A stretch of 12,335 nt of DNA, from contig CAJTQP010000067.1 of assembly GCA_910578575.1 (NCBI GenBank), forward strand, positions 1 to 12,335. Reading direction: 5' to 3'. This DNA is from an uncultured Oscillospiraceae bacterium. Lineage in GTDB: Bacteria; Bacillota; Clostridia; Oscillospirales; Oscillospiraceae. The notes below the pieces were generated by a model. The model made no database searches, was not told where the DNA came from, and saw only the letters and a program-made list of their open reading frames with translations. Both the position numbers and the translations under genes were made by a program. Below are positions 6,160 to 12,335 of the stretch, piece after piece; the first letter of the stretch is position 1, and each line of letters begins with the position of its first letter.

Positions 6160-7200
6160 CTATAAACGCAACTGTTCCTGCCCCTGAAAGGGTAGTCCCA
6201 GATGGGCATACGCCTGGGGAGTCACACAGCGTCCCCTAGGGGTCCGGGTGAGGAAACCCATTTGCATCAGGTAGGGTTCATAGACGTCCTCCAGGGTCAC
6301 CGCCTCCTCCCCCACAGTAGCCGCCAAGGTCTCCAGTCCCACAGGACCACCCCCGTAGTGGGTGATGATGCTACGCAGCATCCGCCGGTCCACCTCATCC
6401 AGCCCCAGGTGGTCCACCTCCAGGGCGGTGAGGGCTTGGTCCGCCACCCCCTGGGTGATGACGCCCCCCGCCCGGACCTGGGCAAAATCCCGCACCCGGC
6501 GCAGGAGACGGTTGGCGATACGGGGGGTGCCCCTGGCCCGGCGGGCGATCTCCGCCGCCCCGGCCTCCTCAATGGGCACGTTCAAGATACCGGCGCTGCG
6601 GGTGATGATCTGGGTCAGCTCCTCTGGGCTGTACAGCTCCAGGCGGAGAATCACCCCGAAGCGGTCCCGCAGGGGGGCAGAGAGCTGTCCCGCCCGTGTG
6701 GTGGCCCCGATGAGGGTGAATTTGGGCAAATCCAGCCGGATGGAGTTGGCAGAGGGGCCTTTGCCAATGATGATATCAATGGCGTAATCCTCCATGGCCG
6801 GGTATAAAATCTCCTCTACGGCCCGGTTGAGCCGGTGGATTTCATCCACAAAGAGGATATCGTTCTCGTTCAAATTGGTCAACAGCGCGGCCAAATCCCC
6901 CGGTTTCTCAATGGCAGGACCGGAGGTGATGCGAATATTTACCGCCATCTCGTTGGCGATGATGCCGGAGAGGGTGGTTTTCCCCAGGCCCGGCGGGCCG
7001 TGGAGGAGCACATGGTCCAAGGGCTCCTGGCGGAGCTTGGCCGCGTCAATGAAAATGGACAGGTTCTCTTTGGCCTTCTTTTGGCCAATATATTCCTGCA
7101 AGCTCTTGGGGCGCAGGCTCCCCTCCGCCCCGTCCTCCTGTAAAAGGGAGGTGGTCACCAGTGGGGTCTGGCTCTCTTCCTGGGAAAAGTCGATACTCAA
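6160..7200 (-). CDS. ruvB: Holliday junction branch migration helicase RuvB
   Basis: RuvB is the hexameric AAA+ motor that, with RuvA, drives branch migration of Holliday junctions. The 346-residue protein has the expected length and all motifs: Walker A GPPGLGKT (68-75), Walker B LFVDEIH (116-122), sensor 1 GATTRAG (165-171), the arginine-finger region PLRDRFG (176-182), sensor 2 GTPRIANRLLRR (224-235), and a C-terminal winged helix containing YGGGPVGLETLA (282-293). The start is an uncommon TTG at 7200 with GAGGGG upstream at about 9 nt; the next internal ATG would remove Walker A. It begins 13 nt after ruvA in the order ruvC-ruvA-ruvB and is the last gene of the pckG-ruvCAB run. Identification is certain. 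Confidence 0.97.
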   Translation of the reverse strand: MSIDFSQEESQTPLVTTSLLQEDGAEGSLRPKSLQEYIGQKKAKENLSIFIDAAKLRQEPLDHVLLHGPPGLGKTTLSGIIANEMAVNIRITSGPAIEKPGDLAALLTNLNENDILFVDEIHRLNRAVEEILYPAMEDYAIDIIIGKGPSANSIRLDLPKFTLIGATTRAGQLSAPLRDRFGVILRLELYSPEELTQIITRSAGILNVPIEEAGAAEIARRARGTPRIANRLLRRVRDFAQVRAGGVITQGVADQALTALEVDHLGLDEVDRRMLRSIITHYGGGPVGLETLAATVGEEAVTLEDVYEPYLMQMGFLTRTPRGRCVTPQAYAHLGLPFQGQEQLRL

Positions 7201-7213
7201 CAGGCCCGCCCCC

Positions 7214-7813
7214 TCACTTCATCATCCGGCGCAAGGCCTGGCGGACGATTTCCTCCAAGGAGAGGGCCTCCAGCTCCAGCCCCTTCAAGGCTACGCTGAT
7301 CTCCCCCGGCCCATAGCCCAACACCGCCAGGGCGGCGGCGGCCTCCGAGGCCTTGTCCTGGGGGATCACCGTGACGGCAACGCCCCCCCGCTCCCCTTCT
7401 GTGGGCAGTTGGCCCTTGGCCAACTTGTCTTTCAGCTCCAGGATGATACGCTGGGCAATCTTCTTCCCAATCCCCTGGGCCACGGTGAGGGCCTTTTCGT
7501 TGCCGGTGATGATGGCAGTGGCTAGGCCCTCCGGTGTGGTGGCAGAGAGGATGGACAGGGCCGCCTTGGGCCCCACCCCAGAGATGCCGATGAGCATTTG
7601 AAAACAGCTTCGCTCATTGTCTGTGGCAAAGCCGAACAGCTCCAGGGCATCCTCCCGGACATTCAGGTAGGTATAGAGCTTGGCCTCCTCCCCTACCTTC
7701 AGATAGGAGAGGGTATAGCTGGTGGTATGGCAGGCGAAGCCCACCCCGCCGCAGTCTAAAACTGCCAGGTTGGGTGCCAAATGCCCCACGGTCCCTTTCA
7801 GGTAGTAAAACAC
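7214..7813 (-). CDS. ruvA: Holliday junction DNA-binding protein RuvA
   Basis: RuvA forms tetramers that bind the four-way junction and load RuvB. The 199-residue product starts FYYLKGTV after the initiator, matching the family N-terminus. Domain I is an OB fold with the acidic-pin region REDALELFGF (53-62). Domain II has two helix-hairpin-helix motifs, ISGVGPKAALSIL (77-89) and AQGIGKKIAQRII (112-124). After a flexible linker, domain III (about 153-199) is the RuvB-contacting three-helix bundle. I chose the GTG at 7813, preceded by AAGGAGG at 11 nt. The frame is open back to 7879, but that extension overlaps ruvC and lacks similarity. The gap after ruvC is 20 nt, and ruvB follows 13 nt later. 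Confidence 0.96.
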   Translation of the reverse strand: MFYYLKGTVGHLAPNLAVLDCGGVGFACHTTSYTLSYLKVGEEAKLYTYLNVREDALELFGFATDNERSCFQMLIGISGVGPKAALSILSATTPEGLATAIITGNEKALTVAQGIGKKIAQRIILELKDKLAKGQLPTEGERGGVAVTVIPQDKASEAAAALAVLGYGPGEISVALKGLELEALSLEEIVRQALRRMMK

Positions 7814-7833
7814 AGGTGGGCCTGCCTCCTTCT

Positions 7834-8325
7834 CTATCGAAATCCCGCCAGGCGGGAGGTGTTGGAACGGGCGTGGCACAGGGCGATGGCCACCGCGTCC
7901 GCCGCGTCGTCCGGCTTGGGGACGGCAGGGAGATGGAGCAGACGCTTGGTCATGTCCATCACCTGCCGTTTCTCCGCCTTGCCGTAGCCCACCACCGCCT
8001 GCTTCACCTGGGAGGGAGTGTATTCGTAAATCCCCACCCCAAGCCGGGCAGCGGCGGCTAGAATCACACCACGGGCCTGGGCCACGCCGATGCCGGTGGT
8101 GACGTTGGTGTTAAAAAACAGTTCCTCTATGGCCATAACATCCGGAGAGAAGTCACGGATCAAGGTCTCCATGTCCTCCTGAATCTGGACCAGGCGCAGG
8201 GGCATGGGCACCCCCGCTGGGGTATTGATGGCCCCGCAGCGCAGCAGTCGGGCCTGCCCCTGGACGGCGTCCAAGATACCAAAGCCCACGATGGCATAGC
8301 CGGGGTCAATGCCCAAAATGCGCAT
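7834..8325 (-). CDS. ruvC: Crossover junction endodeoxyribonuclease RuvC
   Basis: RuvC is the dimeric, Mg-dependent resolvase that nicks Holliday junctions symmetrically after RuvAB migration. The 163-residue protein has the RNase H-like fold signature: Asp7 in LGIDPGYAIVGFG (4-16), Glu67 in AIEELFF (65-71), and the C-terminal acidic pair Asp140 and Asp143 in PDDAADAVAIA (138-148). Also present are FNTNVTTGIGVAQARG (71-86) and the YTPSQVKQAVVGYGKAEKRQV block (102-122). The catalytic tetrad looks complete. The ATG has AGAGG close upstream. It begins 15 nt after the pckG stop on the same strand with no terminator between, so it is probably on the pckG transcript. Confidence 0.96.
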   Translation of the reverse strand: MRILGIDPGYAIVGFGILDAVQGQARLLRCGAINTPAGVPMPLRLVQIQEDMETLIRDFSPDVMAIEELFFNTNVTTGIGVAQARGVILAAAARLGVGIYEYTPSQVKQAVVGYGKAEKRQVMDMTKRLLHLPAVPKPDDAADAVAIALCHARSNTSRLAGFR

Positions 8326-8340
8326 AGCCTCTCCCCTGGG

Positions 8341-10104
8341 TCAGCCCTTCAGCCGGGCTTCCAGCCCCTCCAGTTCCTGGATCAGAGCCTTGGGCAGCTT
8401 GTCGCCAAACTGTTCATAGAACGTCTTGATCCCGGCCACTTCCTCCTGCCAGCGGGCCCGGTCCACGGTGAGCAGCTTGGCCAGGGTCTCCCGGTCCACG
8501 TCTACGCCCTCCAGGTTCACATCCTCAGGCTTGGGCAGGTAGCCGATCTCGGTCTCCTGGGCGTCTACTTCGTTGAAGCAGCGCTTCAAAATCCACTCCA
8601 GTACCCGCAGGTTTTCCCCAAAGCCGGGCCAGATAAAGTTGCCCTGGTCGTCGGTTTGGAACCAGTTCACGTTGAAGATTTTCGGCGGGTTGGACACGGT
8701 CTCCTCCATGTCCAGCCAGTGCTGCCAATAGTCGGCCATGTGGTAGCCGCAGAAGGGCAGCATGGCCATGGGGTCCCGGCGGGTCTCCCCCACGGTCCCC
8801 TCCGCCGCAGCGGTCTTTTCCGAACCCATGATGGAGCCCATAAACACCCCATGCTGCCAGCTGCGGGACTGATACACCAGGGGCACCGTCTTGGCCCGGC
8901 GGCCGCCAAAGATCATGGCGGAGATGGGCACCCCCTGGGGGTTGTTAAATTCCGAGGAAATGCAGGGGCAGTTCTCCGCCGGGGCGGTGAAGCGGGAGTT
9001 GGGATGGGCAGCGGGACCCTGGGCAGTCTCCGGGCTCCAGGGGTTGCCCATCCAATCCAGGGCATTGTGGGGAGGATTCTTATCCAGCTTCTCCCACCAC
9101 ACGGTGTCGTCGTCCCGGTTCAAGGCCACGTTGGTGAAGATGGTCCCCTTCTGGGTGGTGGCCAGGGCGTTGGGGTTGGAGCTGGCATTGGTGCCAGGGG
9201 CCACGCCGAAGAAGCCCTTCTCCGGGTTCACCGCCCACAGGCGGCCATCGGGGCCGGGGCGCAACCAGGCAATGTCGTCCCCCACGCACCAGCACTTCCA
9301 GCCGTTCTTGCGATAGCCCTCCGGGGGGATCAGCATGGCCAGGTTGGTCTTGCCGCAGGCGGAGGGGAAGGCACCGGTGATATAGCGCACCTCCCCCTGG
9401 GGATTCTCCACCCCCAGAATGAGCATGTGCTCCGCTAGCCAGCCCTCCTGCCGGCCCAGGTTGGAGGCAATGCGCAGGGCAAAGCATTTCTTCCCCTGGA
9501 GCACGTTGCCGCCATAGCCGGAGTTGATGGACATAATGGCGTTGTCCTCTGGGAACTGCACGATGTACCGCTCCTCCGGGTCCAAGGTTCCCTTGGAGTG
9601 GAGGCCCTTGATAAAGTGTTCATCCAGGTAGTCCATGACCTGTTCCCCTACGCGGGTCATGATGGCCATGTTCAGCACCACATAAATGGAATCGGTAAGC
9701 TCAATGCCGTATTTGGCAAAGGGGGAGCCCACCACGCCCATGCAATAGGGGATCACATACATGGTCCGGCCCTTCATGGCGCCGTCGTAGAGCTTTTCCA
9801 GCTTGGCGTACATCTGCGCCGGGGCCATCCAGTTGTTGGTGGGGCCGGCGTCCTCCTGCCGTTCACAGCAGATAAAGGTCCGGCTCTCCACGCGGGCCAC
9901 ATCGGTGGGGTCGGAGCGGTGGAGATAGCAGCCGGGGAGCTTCTCTTCATTGAGTCGATAGAGCTCACCGCTGGCACAGGCCTCTTGGCGCAGGGCCTCC
10001 AGCTGGGCCTCGCTGCCGTCGATCCAGACCACCTGGTCAGGCTTGGTAAGCCGTACCTGTGCGTCGATCCAATCCAGTACGGTCTGATTCTTTGTCAGTT
10101 CCAT
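8341..10104 (-). CDS. pckG: Phosphoenolpyruvate carboxykinase, GTP-dependent
   Basis: This cytoplasmic enzyme interconverts oxaloacetate plus GTP and phosphoenolpyruvate, CO2 and GDP, at the junction of gluconeogenesis and anaplerosis; in fermenters it may run toward oxaloacetate. At 587 residues it fits the GTP class (about 600) and not the shorter ATP class. Signatures are the substrate loop around RVESRT (71-76), YVIPYCMGVVGSP (116-128), GYGGNVLQGKKCFALRIA (196-213), the P-loop FPSACGKTNLAM (246-257) with the characteristic Cys250, the metal-binding VGDDIAW (274-280), and a conserved WPGFGENLRVLEWI (492-505). AAGGAGG lies 8 nt before the ATG. It is the first gene of a tight run with ruvC, ruvA and ruvB. 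The promoter overlaps the end of rsmA. Identification is certain; direction of flux is inference. Confidence 0.97.
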   Translation of the reverse strand: MELTKNQTVLDWIDAQVRLTKPDQVVWIDGSEAQLEALRQEACASGELYRLNEEKLPGCYLHRSDPTDVARVESRTFICCERQEDAGPTNNWMAPAQMYAKLEKLYDGAMKGRTMYVIPYCMGVVGSPFAKYGIELTDSIYVVLNMAIMTRVGEQVMDYLDEHFIKGLHSKGTLDPEERYIVQFPEDNAIMSINSGYGGNVLQGKKCFALRIASNLGRQEGWLAEHMLILGVENPQGEVRYITGAFPSACGKTNLAMLIPPEGYRKNGWKCWCVGDDIAWLRPGPDGRLWAVNPEKGFFGVAPGTNASSNPNALATTQKGTIFTNVALNRDDDTVWWEKLDKNPPHNALDWMGNPWSPETAQGPAAHPNSRFTAPAENCPCISSEFNNPQGVPISAMIFGGRRAKTVPLVYQSRSWQHGVFMGSIMGSEKTAAAEGTVGETRRDPMAMLPFCGYHMADYWQHWLDMEETVSNPPKIFNVNWFQTDDQGNFIWPGFGENLRVLEWILKRCFNEVDAQETEIGYLPKPEDVNLEGVDVDRETLAKLLTVDRARWQEEVAGIKTFYEQFGDKLPKALIQELEGLEARLKG

Positions 10105-10144
10105 TCAAACGCCCTCCTTCGAGCAGTTCCGAAGTCTTTCTCCC

Positions 10145-10173
10145 ATTATAAGCCCATGCAACTTTTTATGCAA
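10145..10173 (-). promoter_or_regulatory. Promoter of the pckG-ruvCAB run
   Basis: On the minus strand a perfect TATAAT (10145-10150) lies 17 bp from TTGCAT (10168-10173), which overlaps the last codons and stop of rsmA. TTGCAT is repeated 12 bp further on, inside the spacer (10156-10161), giving a direct repeat that could be an operator or chance. The leader would be about 35 nt. Confidence 0.7.
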
Positions 10174-11050
10174 GCGGCTTCTTTCCCGATTCAAGGATTT
10201 GACCGATTTTTCTGGATAATTCCGCGAAACCCTCAAAGCCAAGGCGTTCCCCACGAATGTTTTCCGTCAAATCGCAGGCGAGAAGCGCCTCGCGCAGGGC
10301 CTCCTTCTCCAACTGCTGGCCGAAATTGGCATAGAGGGCGTTCAAGAGGGTCTTACGCCGCTGGCCAAATGCCGCCCGGACCACCCGGAAAAACAGGGCC
10401 GGATCCCCTACCTCCACCGGCGGCGTGGGGCGCACCTCCATACGGATCACCGAGGAGGTCACCTTGGGGGCGGGATAGAAGCAATCCGGAGGCACATCGT
10501 AGAGCAGGGTGCTCTCGGCGTAAAATTGGCACAGGAGGGTAAAGGCGCCAAACTCCGCCGTACCCGGCTGGGCGCAGATCCGCTGGGCCACCTCCCGCTG
10601 GATCATCACCGTCACCGCCTGGAAGCAGCGGCTCTCCAGTAAGGCCGTGATCACGGGGGTGGTGATGTTATAGGGCAGGTTGGCACAGACCACCACAGGC
10701 ATATCGGGAAACTGCTCCCGGCAGAGGGCTTCCAGGTCCAGCTTCAAAATGTCCCCCGGCACCACCGTCACGTTGTCCAACCCTGCCAAGGTCTCCTCCA
10801 GCACCGGCAGGAGGCTGCGGTCCAGCTCCACCGCCACCACCTTCTCCCCTCTCTGGGCCAACTGCTGGGTGAGGGGGCCGATACCGGGGCCGATCTCCAG
10901 CACCCCCACCCCTGGGACCGCGCCACTCTCCGCCGCCGTCTCCTGGGGCACCCAGGGGGCGATCAAAAAGTTCTGGCCCATACTCTTGGAAAAGCGGAAG
11001 CCGTGGCGGTCCAGCAGCGCCTTGATCTCCCTTCGGTCACATAGGTCCAT
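10166..11050 (-). CDS. rsmA: 16S rRNA (adenine(1518)-N(6)/adenine(1519)-N(6))-dimethyltransferase RsmA
   Basis: RsmA (KsgA) dimethylates two adjacent adenines in the 3'-terminal hairpin of 16S rRNA during 30S maturation. Loss of KsgA gives kasugamycin resistance in other bacteria. The 294-residue protein has the family N-terminus with SKSMGQNFLI (21-30), SAM-binding motif I LEIGPGIGPLT (51-61), acidic AVELDRSL (73-80), motif IV NLPYNITTP (124-132), and the C-terminal helical domain with AFGQRRKTLLNAL. GAGAGG lies 8 nt before the ATG. It is transcribed divergently from the amidase gene. There is no obvious terminator after it, and its stop overlaps the next promoter, so read-through into pckG is possible. 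Length and motifs are normal. Confidence 0.96.
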   Translation of the reverse strand: MDLCDRREIKALLDRHGFRFSKSMGQNFLIAPWVPQETAAESGAVPGVGVLEIGPGIGPLTQQLAQRGEKVVAVELDRSLLPVLEETLAGLDNVTVVPGDILKLDLEALCREQFPDMPVVVCANLPYNITTPVITALLESRCFQAVTVMIQREVAQRICAQPGTAEFGAFTLLCQFYAESTLLYDVPPDCFYPAPKVTSSVIRMEVRPTPPVEVGDPALFFRVVRAAFGQRRKTLLNALYANFGQQLEKEALREALLACDLTENIRGERLGFEGFAELSRKIGQILESGKKPLA

Positions 11051-11065
11051 AGTCTCGTCCTCTCT

Positions 11066-11082
11066 GGCAGGCCATCCCTGCC
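11066..11082 (-). other. Small leader hairpin before rsmA
   Basis: On the minus strand GGCAGG and CCTGCC form a 6-bp G/C stem with a 5-nt loop, ending 1 nt before the GAGAGG ribosome binding site (11059-11064). It could influence ribosome access, but no T-run or known riboswitch pattern is present. Confidence 0.25.
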
Positions 11083-11095
11083 GGTTCTCCCGTTT

Positions 11096-11124
11096 ATCTT
11101 ATCACAGGGCCGGGGCAAGCGCAA
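11096..11124 (-). promoter_or_regulatory. Weak candidate promoter of rsmA
   Basis: TAAGAT (11096-11101) lies 17 bp from TTGCGC (11119-11124) on the minus strand. The two boxes match the consensus at four and three of six positions. It is the best spaced candidate in the 120-bp divergent gap. Confidence 0.3.
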
Positions 11125-11170
11125 GAGAGAAGGCAGGTGCATAGACTATAAGAAAAGGAGTGTGAGCATC

Positions 11171-11911
11171 ATGCCTAGAATTTACTTATCGCCCTCAACC
11201 CAAGAATATAACTCCTACGTCAACGTAGGCAACGAAGAGCTCTGGATGAACCGCCTAGCGGATGCCATGGAACCCTACCTCGTCGCCTCCGGCATCCTCT
11301 TTAGCCGAAATACCCCGGATATGACCGCAGGCTCCTCCATCAAGGCCTCCAACCAGGGGAACTATGACCTGCACCTGGCCCTCCACAGCAACGCCTCCGG
11401 GGCGGAGCAGGCGGGACAGAACCGGGGCATCATCATCTTTTACTATCCCGGCAGCAGCCGGGGAATGGCGGCAGCAGAGTTTTTGGCGGAGGGCTTGAAG
11501 GTCATCTATCCCCTTCCCAACCTGGTGCGCACCCAGGGTACCACCACTTTGGGGGAGGTCCGCCTGACCCGCGCCCCCTCGGTGCTGTTGGAGCTAGGGT
11601 TCCATGACAACGTGGAGGATGCAGACTGGATCGTCACCCACATCGACCAGATGGCCCGCACCATCGTCCTGGCCCTTACGGAATTTTTCTCCATCCCCTT
11701 CTTTCCCTCCACCAATCCCGTACCAGGAGTGGTGCAGCTGGAAGGGGGCTCTCTGAATGTCTATGCCCAGCCGGGGTCCGGGACCAACATCGTGGCCCGG
11801 CTCTATGACGGGGCAGAGGTGGTGGTCCTGAACGAGTACAACGGGTGGTATCTGATCCAGTTTGGGGACCAGGTGGGCTATGCCGCAGAGGAGTTCATTG
11901 AACTGCAATGA
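11171..11911 (+). CDS. N-acetylmuramoyl-L-alanine amidase (amidase_3) with C-terminal SH3-like domain
   Basis: Predicted zinc amidase that would cut the bond between N-acetylmuramic acid and the stem peptide of peptidoglycan. Of 246 residues, about 1-175 form the amidase_3 domain and about 187-246 a bacterial SH3 domain (SLNVYAQPGSGTNIVARL at 194-211, ending GYAAEEFIEL), a likely wall-binding or targeting module. Visible active-site elements are Glu22/Glu23, His72 in LALHSNASG (69-77) and Glu141 in LLELGFHDN (139-147). The usual first zinc histidine (DPGHGG in canonical members) is absent; the equivalent place reads YLSPSTQEYN (5-14). No signal peptide or membrane segment is present, so export would need lysis or a non-classical route, as for phage endolysins. 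AAGGAG lies 10 nt before this ATG. A GTG at 11162 sits too close to the ribosome binding site. Confidence 0.88.
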   Translation: MPRIYLSPSTQEYNSYVNVGNEELWMNRLADAMEPYLVASGILFSRNTPDMTAGSSIKASNQGNYDLHLALHSNASGAEQAGQNRGIIIFYYPGSSRGMAAAEFLAEGLKVIYPLPNLVRTQGTTTLGEVRLTRAPSVLLELGFHDNVEDADWIVTHIDQMARTIVLALTEFFSIPFFPSTNPVPGVVQLEGGSLNVYAQPGSGTNIVARLYDGAEVVVLNEYNGWYLIQFGDQVGYAAEEFIELQ

Positions 11912-11933
11912 GCCAACGTTCACAATTTGTTCA

Positions 11934-11990
11934 CCCAAAGTTAGTAAATTATCCACTTCTCCTTTGGGCCGCTATGGTATCCTAATAGCG
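11934..11990. repeat. Two inverted repeats downstream of the amidase gene
   Basis: CCCAAAG/CTTTGGG (11934-11940 and 11962-11968, 21-nt loop) and CGCTAT/ATAGCG (11970-11975 and 11985-11990, 9-nt loop) follow the amidase stop closely. Neither is followed by a T-run. They may be weak 3' structures of the amidase transcript. Confidence 0.3.
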
Positions 11991-12053
11991 TAGTCAAAAG
12001 CCAATCATAAAAATCCTCTCTTTTCTTTTCTCTCTCTTCCTAATGATACACAA

Positions 12054-12089
12054 AGAATCGGCGGATACCTTCGGGTATCCGCCGATTCT
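12054..12089. repeat. 16-bp hairpin with TTCG loop between convergent genes
   Basis: Arms 12054-12069 and 12074-12089 pair perfectly; read on the plus strand they close a cUUCGg tetraloop, an exceptionally stable RNA loop. No T-run follows on the plus strand, and only a short CTTT on the minus strand. It probably marks the 3' end of the amidase transcript or backs up the next terminator. Confidence 0.55.
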
Positions 12090-12124
12090 AATTACCCAAG
12101 CCAAAAGAATCACATATCCCCCGC

Positions 12125-12158
12125 AAAAAATCCCCGGACGCTTTCGCGTCCGGGGATT
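12125..12158 (-). terminator. Intrinsic terminator of the minus-strand membrane protein gene
   Basis: On the minus strand a perfect 13-bp G/C-rich stem (arms 12146-12158 and 12129-12141) with a GAAA tetraloop continues into a run of six T residues that begins in the stem. It lies 15 nt after the stop at 12174. A textbook Rho-independent terminator. Confidence 0.85.
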
Positions 12159-12173
12159 GAGCTCTCACGATGC

Positions 12174-12335
12174 TTACAGGTGCCGGCCCTTTTCGGCCTT
12201 GATCCTGCCAAACATTTGGAACATATAGAATATCAACGCAAGAAGGTAGGGCAAACCAAAATACGTCAACGTGCCGCGGGTACAGGAGAAGTCCTGGGTC
12301 AGACACAGCATACCGACGATAAAGGTAAAGCCACA
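12174..12335 (-). CDS. C-terminal end of an unidentified membrane protein (partial)
   Basis: The last 53 codons of a gene that enters from the right edge in frame and ends in TAA. The peptide has the end of one hydrophobic segment (GFTFIVGMLCL), a short polar loop (TQDFSCTRG) and a full membrane span (about residues 24-42, TYFGLPYLLALIFYMFQMF), then a basic tail GRIKAEKGRHL. By the positive-inside rule the C-terminus is cytoplasmic. I do not recognise the family; a transporter or other polytopic protein is possible. That this frame is coding is supported by the perfect terminator directly after its stop. Confidence 0.65.
   Translation of the reverse strand, partial: CGFTFIVGMLCLTQDFSCTRGTLTYFGLPYLLALIFYMFQMFGRIKAEKGRHL

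Noticed and set aside
5513..6187. Plus-strand open frame of 224 codons opposite sigH
   Set aside because: Antisense to sigH and the spacer. It has no plausible ribosome binding site or recognisable domain, while sigH in the other strand has clear family motifs.
7814..7879. N-terminal extension of RuvA by 22 residues
   Set aside because: It overlaps the end of ruvC, has no similarity to RuvA, and the GTG at 7813 fits the family start and a nearby AAGGAGG.
11140..11152. CATA-n3-TA and TATAAG before the amidase, resembling a sporulation sigma or sigma-A -10 box
   Set aside because: No matching -35 is present, and a start from this box would leave the AAGGAG ribosome binding site out of the mRNA or at its very end.
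11594..11956. Minus-strand open frame opposite the amidase, starting GTG after AAAGGAG
   Set aside because: The Shine-Dalgarno-like sequence is only 2-3 nt from the GTG, the frame is antisense to the SH3 and late amidase domain, and the peptide turns into low-complexity reverse-strand sequence.
12088..12306. 72-codon minus-strand open frame near the right edge
   Set aside because: It overlaps the terminator hairpin and has a random-looking composition. A different frame, open to the edge and ending at 12174 just before that terminator, gives a convincing membrane-protein C-terminus.

Overview
The window reads as an ordinary chromosomal segment from a G+C-rich, probably endospore-forming Firmicute of class Clostridia. 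An Oscillospiraceae-like organism (Flavonifractor/Oscillibacter type) is my best guess. The basis is a Spo0H-type sigma factor, a YqhQ-family (DUF1385) membrane protein, a low-G+C-Firmicute style CxxC zinc-ribbon protein, strong AGGAGG-type ribosome binding sites, GTG and TTG starts, and strongly G/C-biased codons. The taxon is inferred from gene content only. I see no phage, transposon, CRISPR or plasmid signature.

Layout. (1) Positions 1-4570, all on the minus strand and read right to left: an OmpR/PhoB-type response regulator, its membrane histidine kinase, a DUF1385 membrane protein, prmC (release-factor glutamine methyltransferase) and the 5' part of recA, which leaves the window. Gaps are 1, 35, 36 and 0 nt and no terminator lies between, so this looks like one operon driven from about 4680-4706. 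(2) Positions 4739-4909, plus strand: a tRNA-Leu(CAA) gene with its own near-consensus promoter and a strong intrinsic terminator. (3) Positions 4982-6045, minus strand: sigH (spo0H) with a clear sigma-A-type promoter, followed by a small eight-cysteine zinc-ribbon protein and a 19-bp-stem terminator. (4) Positions 6160-10173, minus strand: pckG (GTP-type PEP carboxykinase), ruvC, ruvA and ruvB, tightly spaced and led by a promoter that overlaps the end of rsmA. (5) Positions 10166-11124, minus strand: rsmA (ksgA). (6) Positions 11171-11911, plus strand and divergent from rsmA: a cytoplasmic-looking amidase_3/SH3 protein. (7) Positions 11912-12335: an intergenic stretch with several inverted repeats, then the C-terminal end of an unidentified minus-strand membrane protein that enters from the right edge.

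Functionally the window is mostly information processing and DNA repair: recA and ruvCAB for homologous recombination, prmC for translation termination, rsmA for 16S rRNA maturation, and a leucine tRNA. To these are added one sensory system, one stationary-phase/sporulation sigma factor, one gluconeogenic or anaplerotic enzyme and one cell-wall hydrolase.

I do not see a convincing undescribed system. The points that most merit a second look are the operon linking a two-component system to DUF1385-prmC-recA, the pckG-ruvCAB linkage, the almost leaderless sigH with a possible 40-residue small ORF across its promoter, and the amidase that lacks the usual first zinc histidine and has no export signal.
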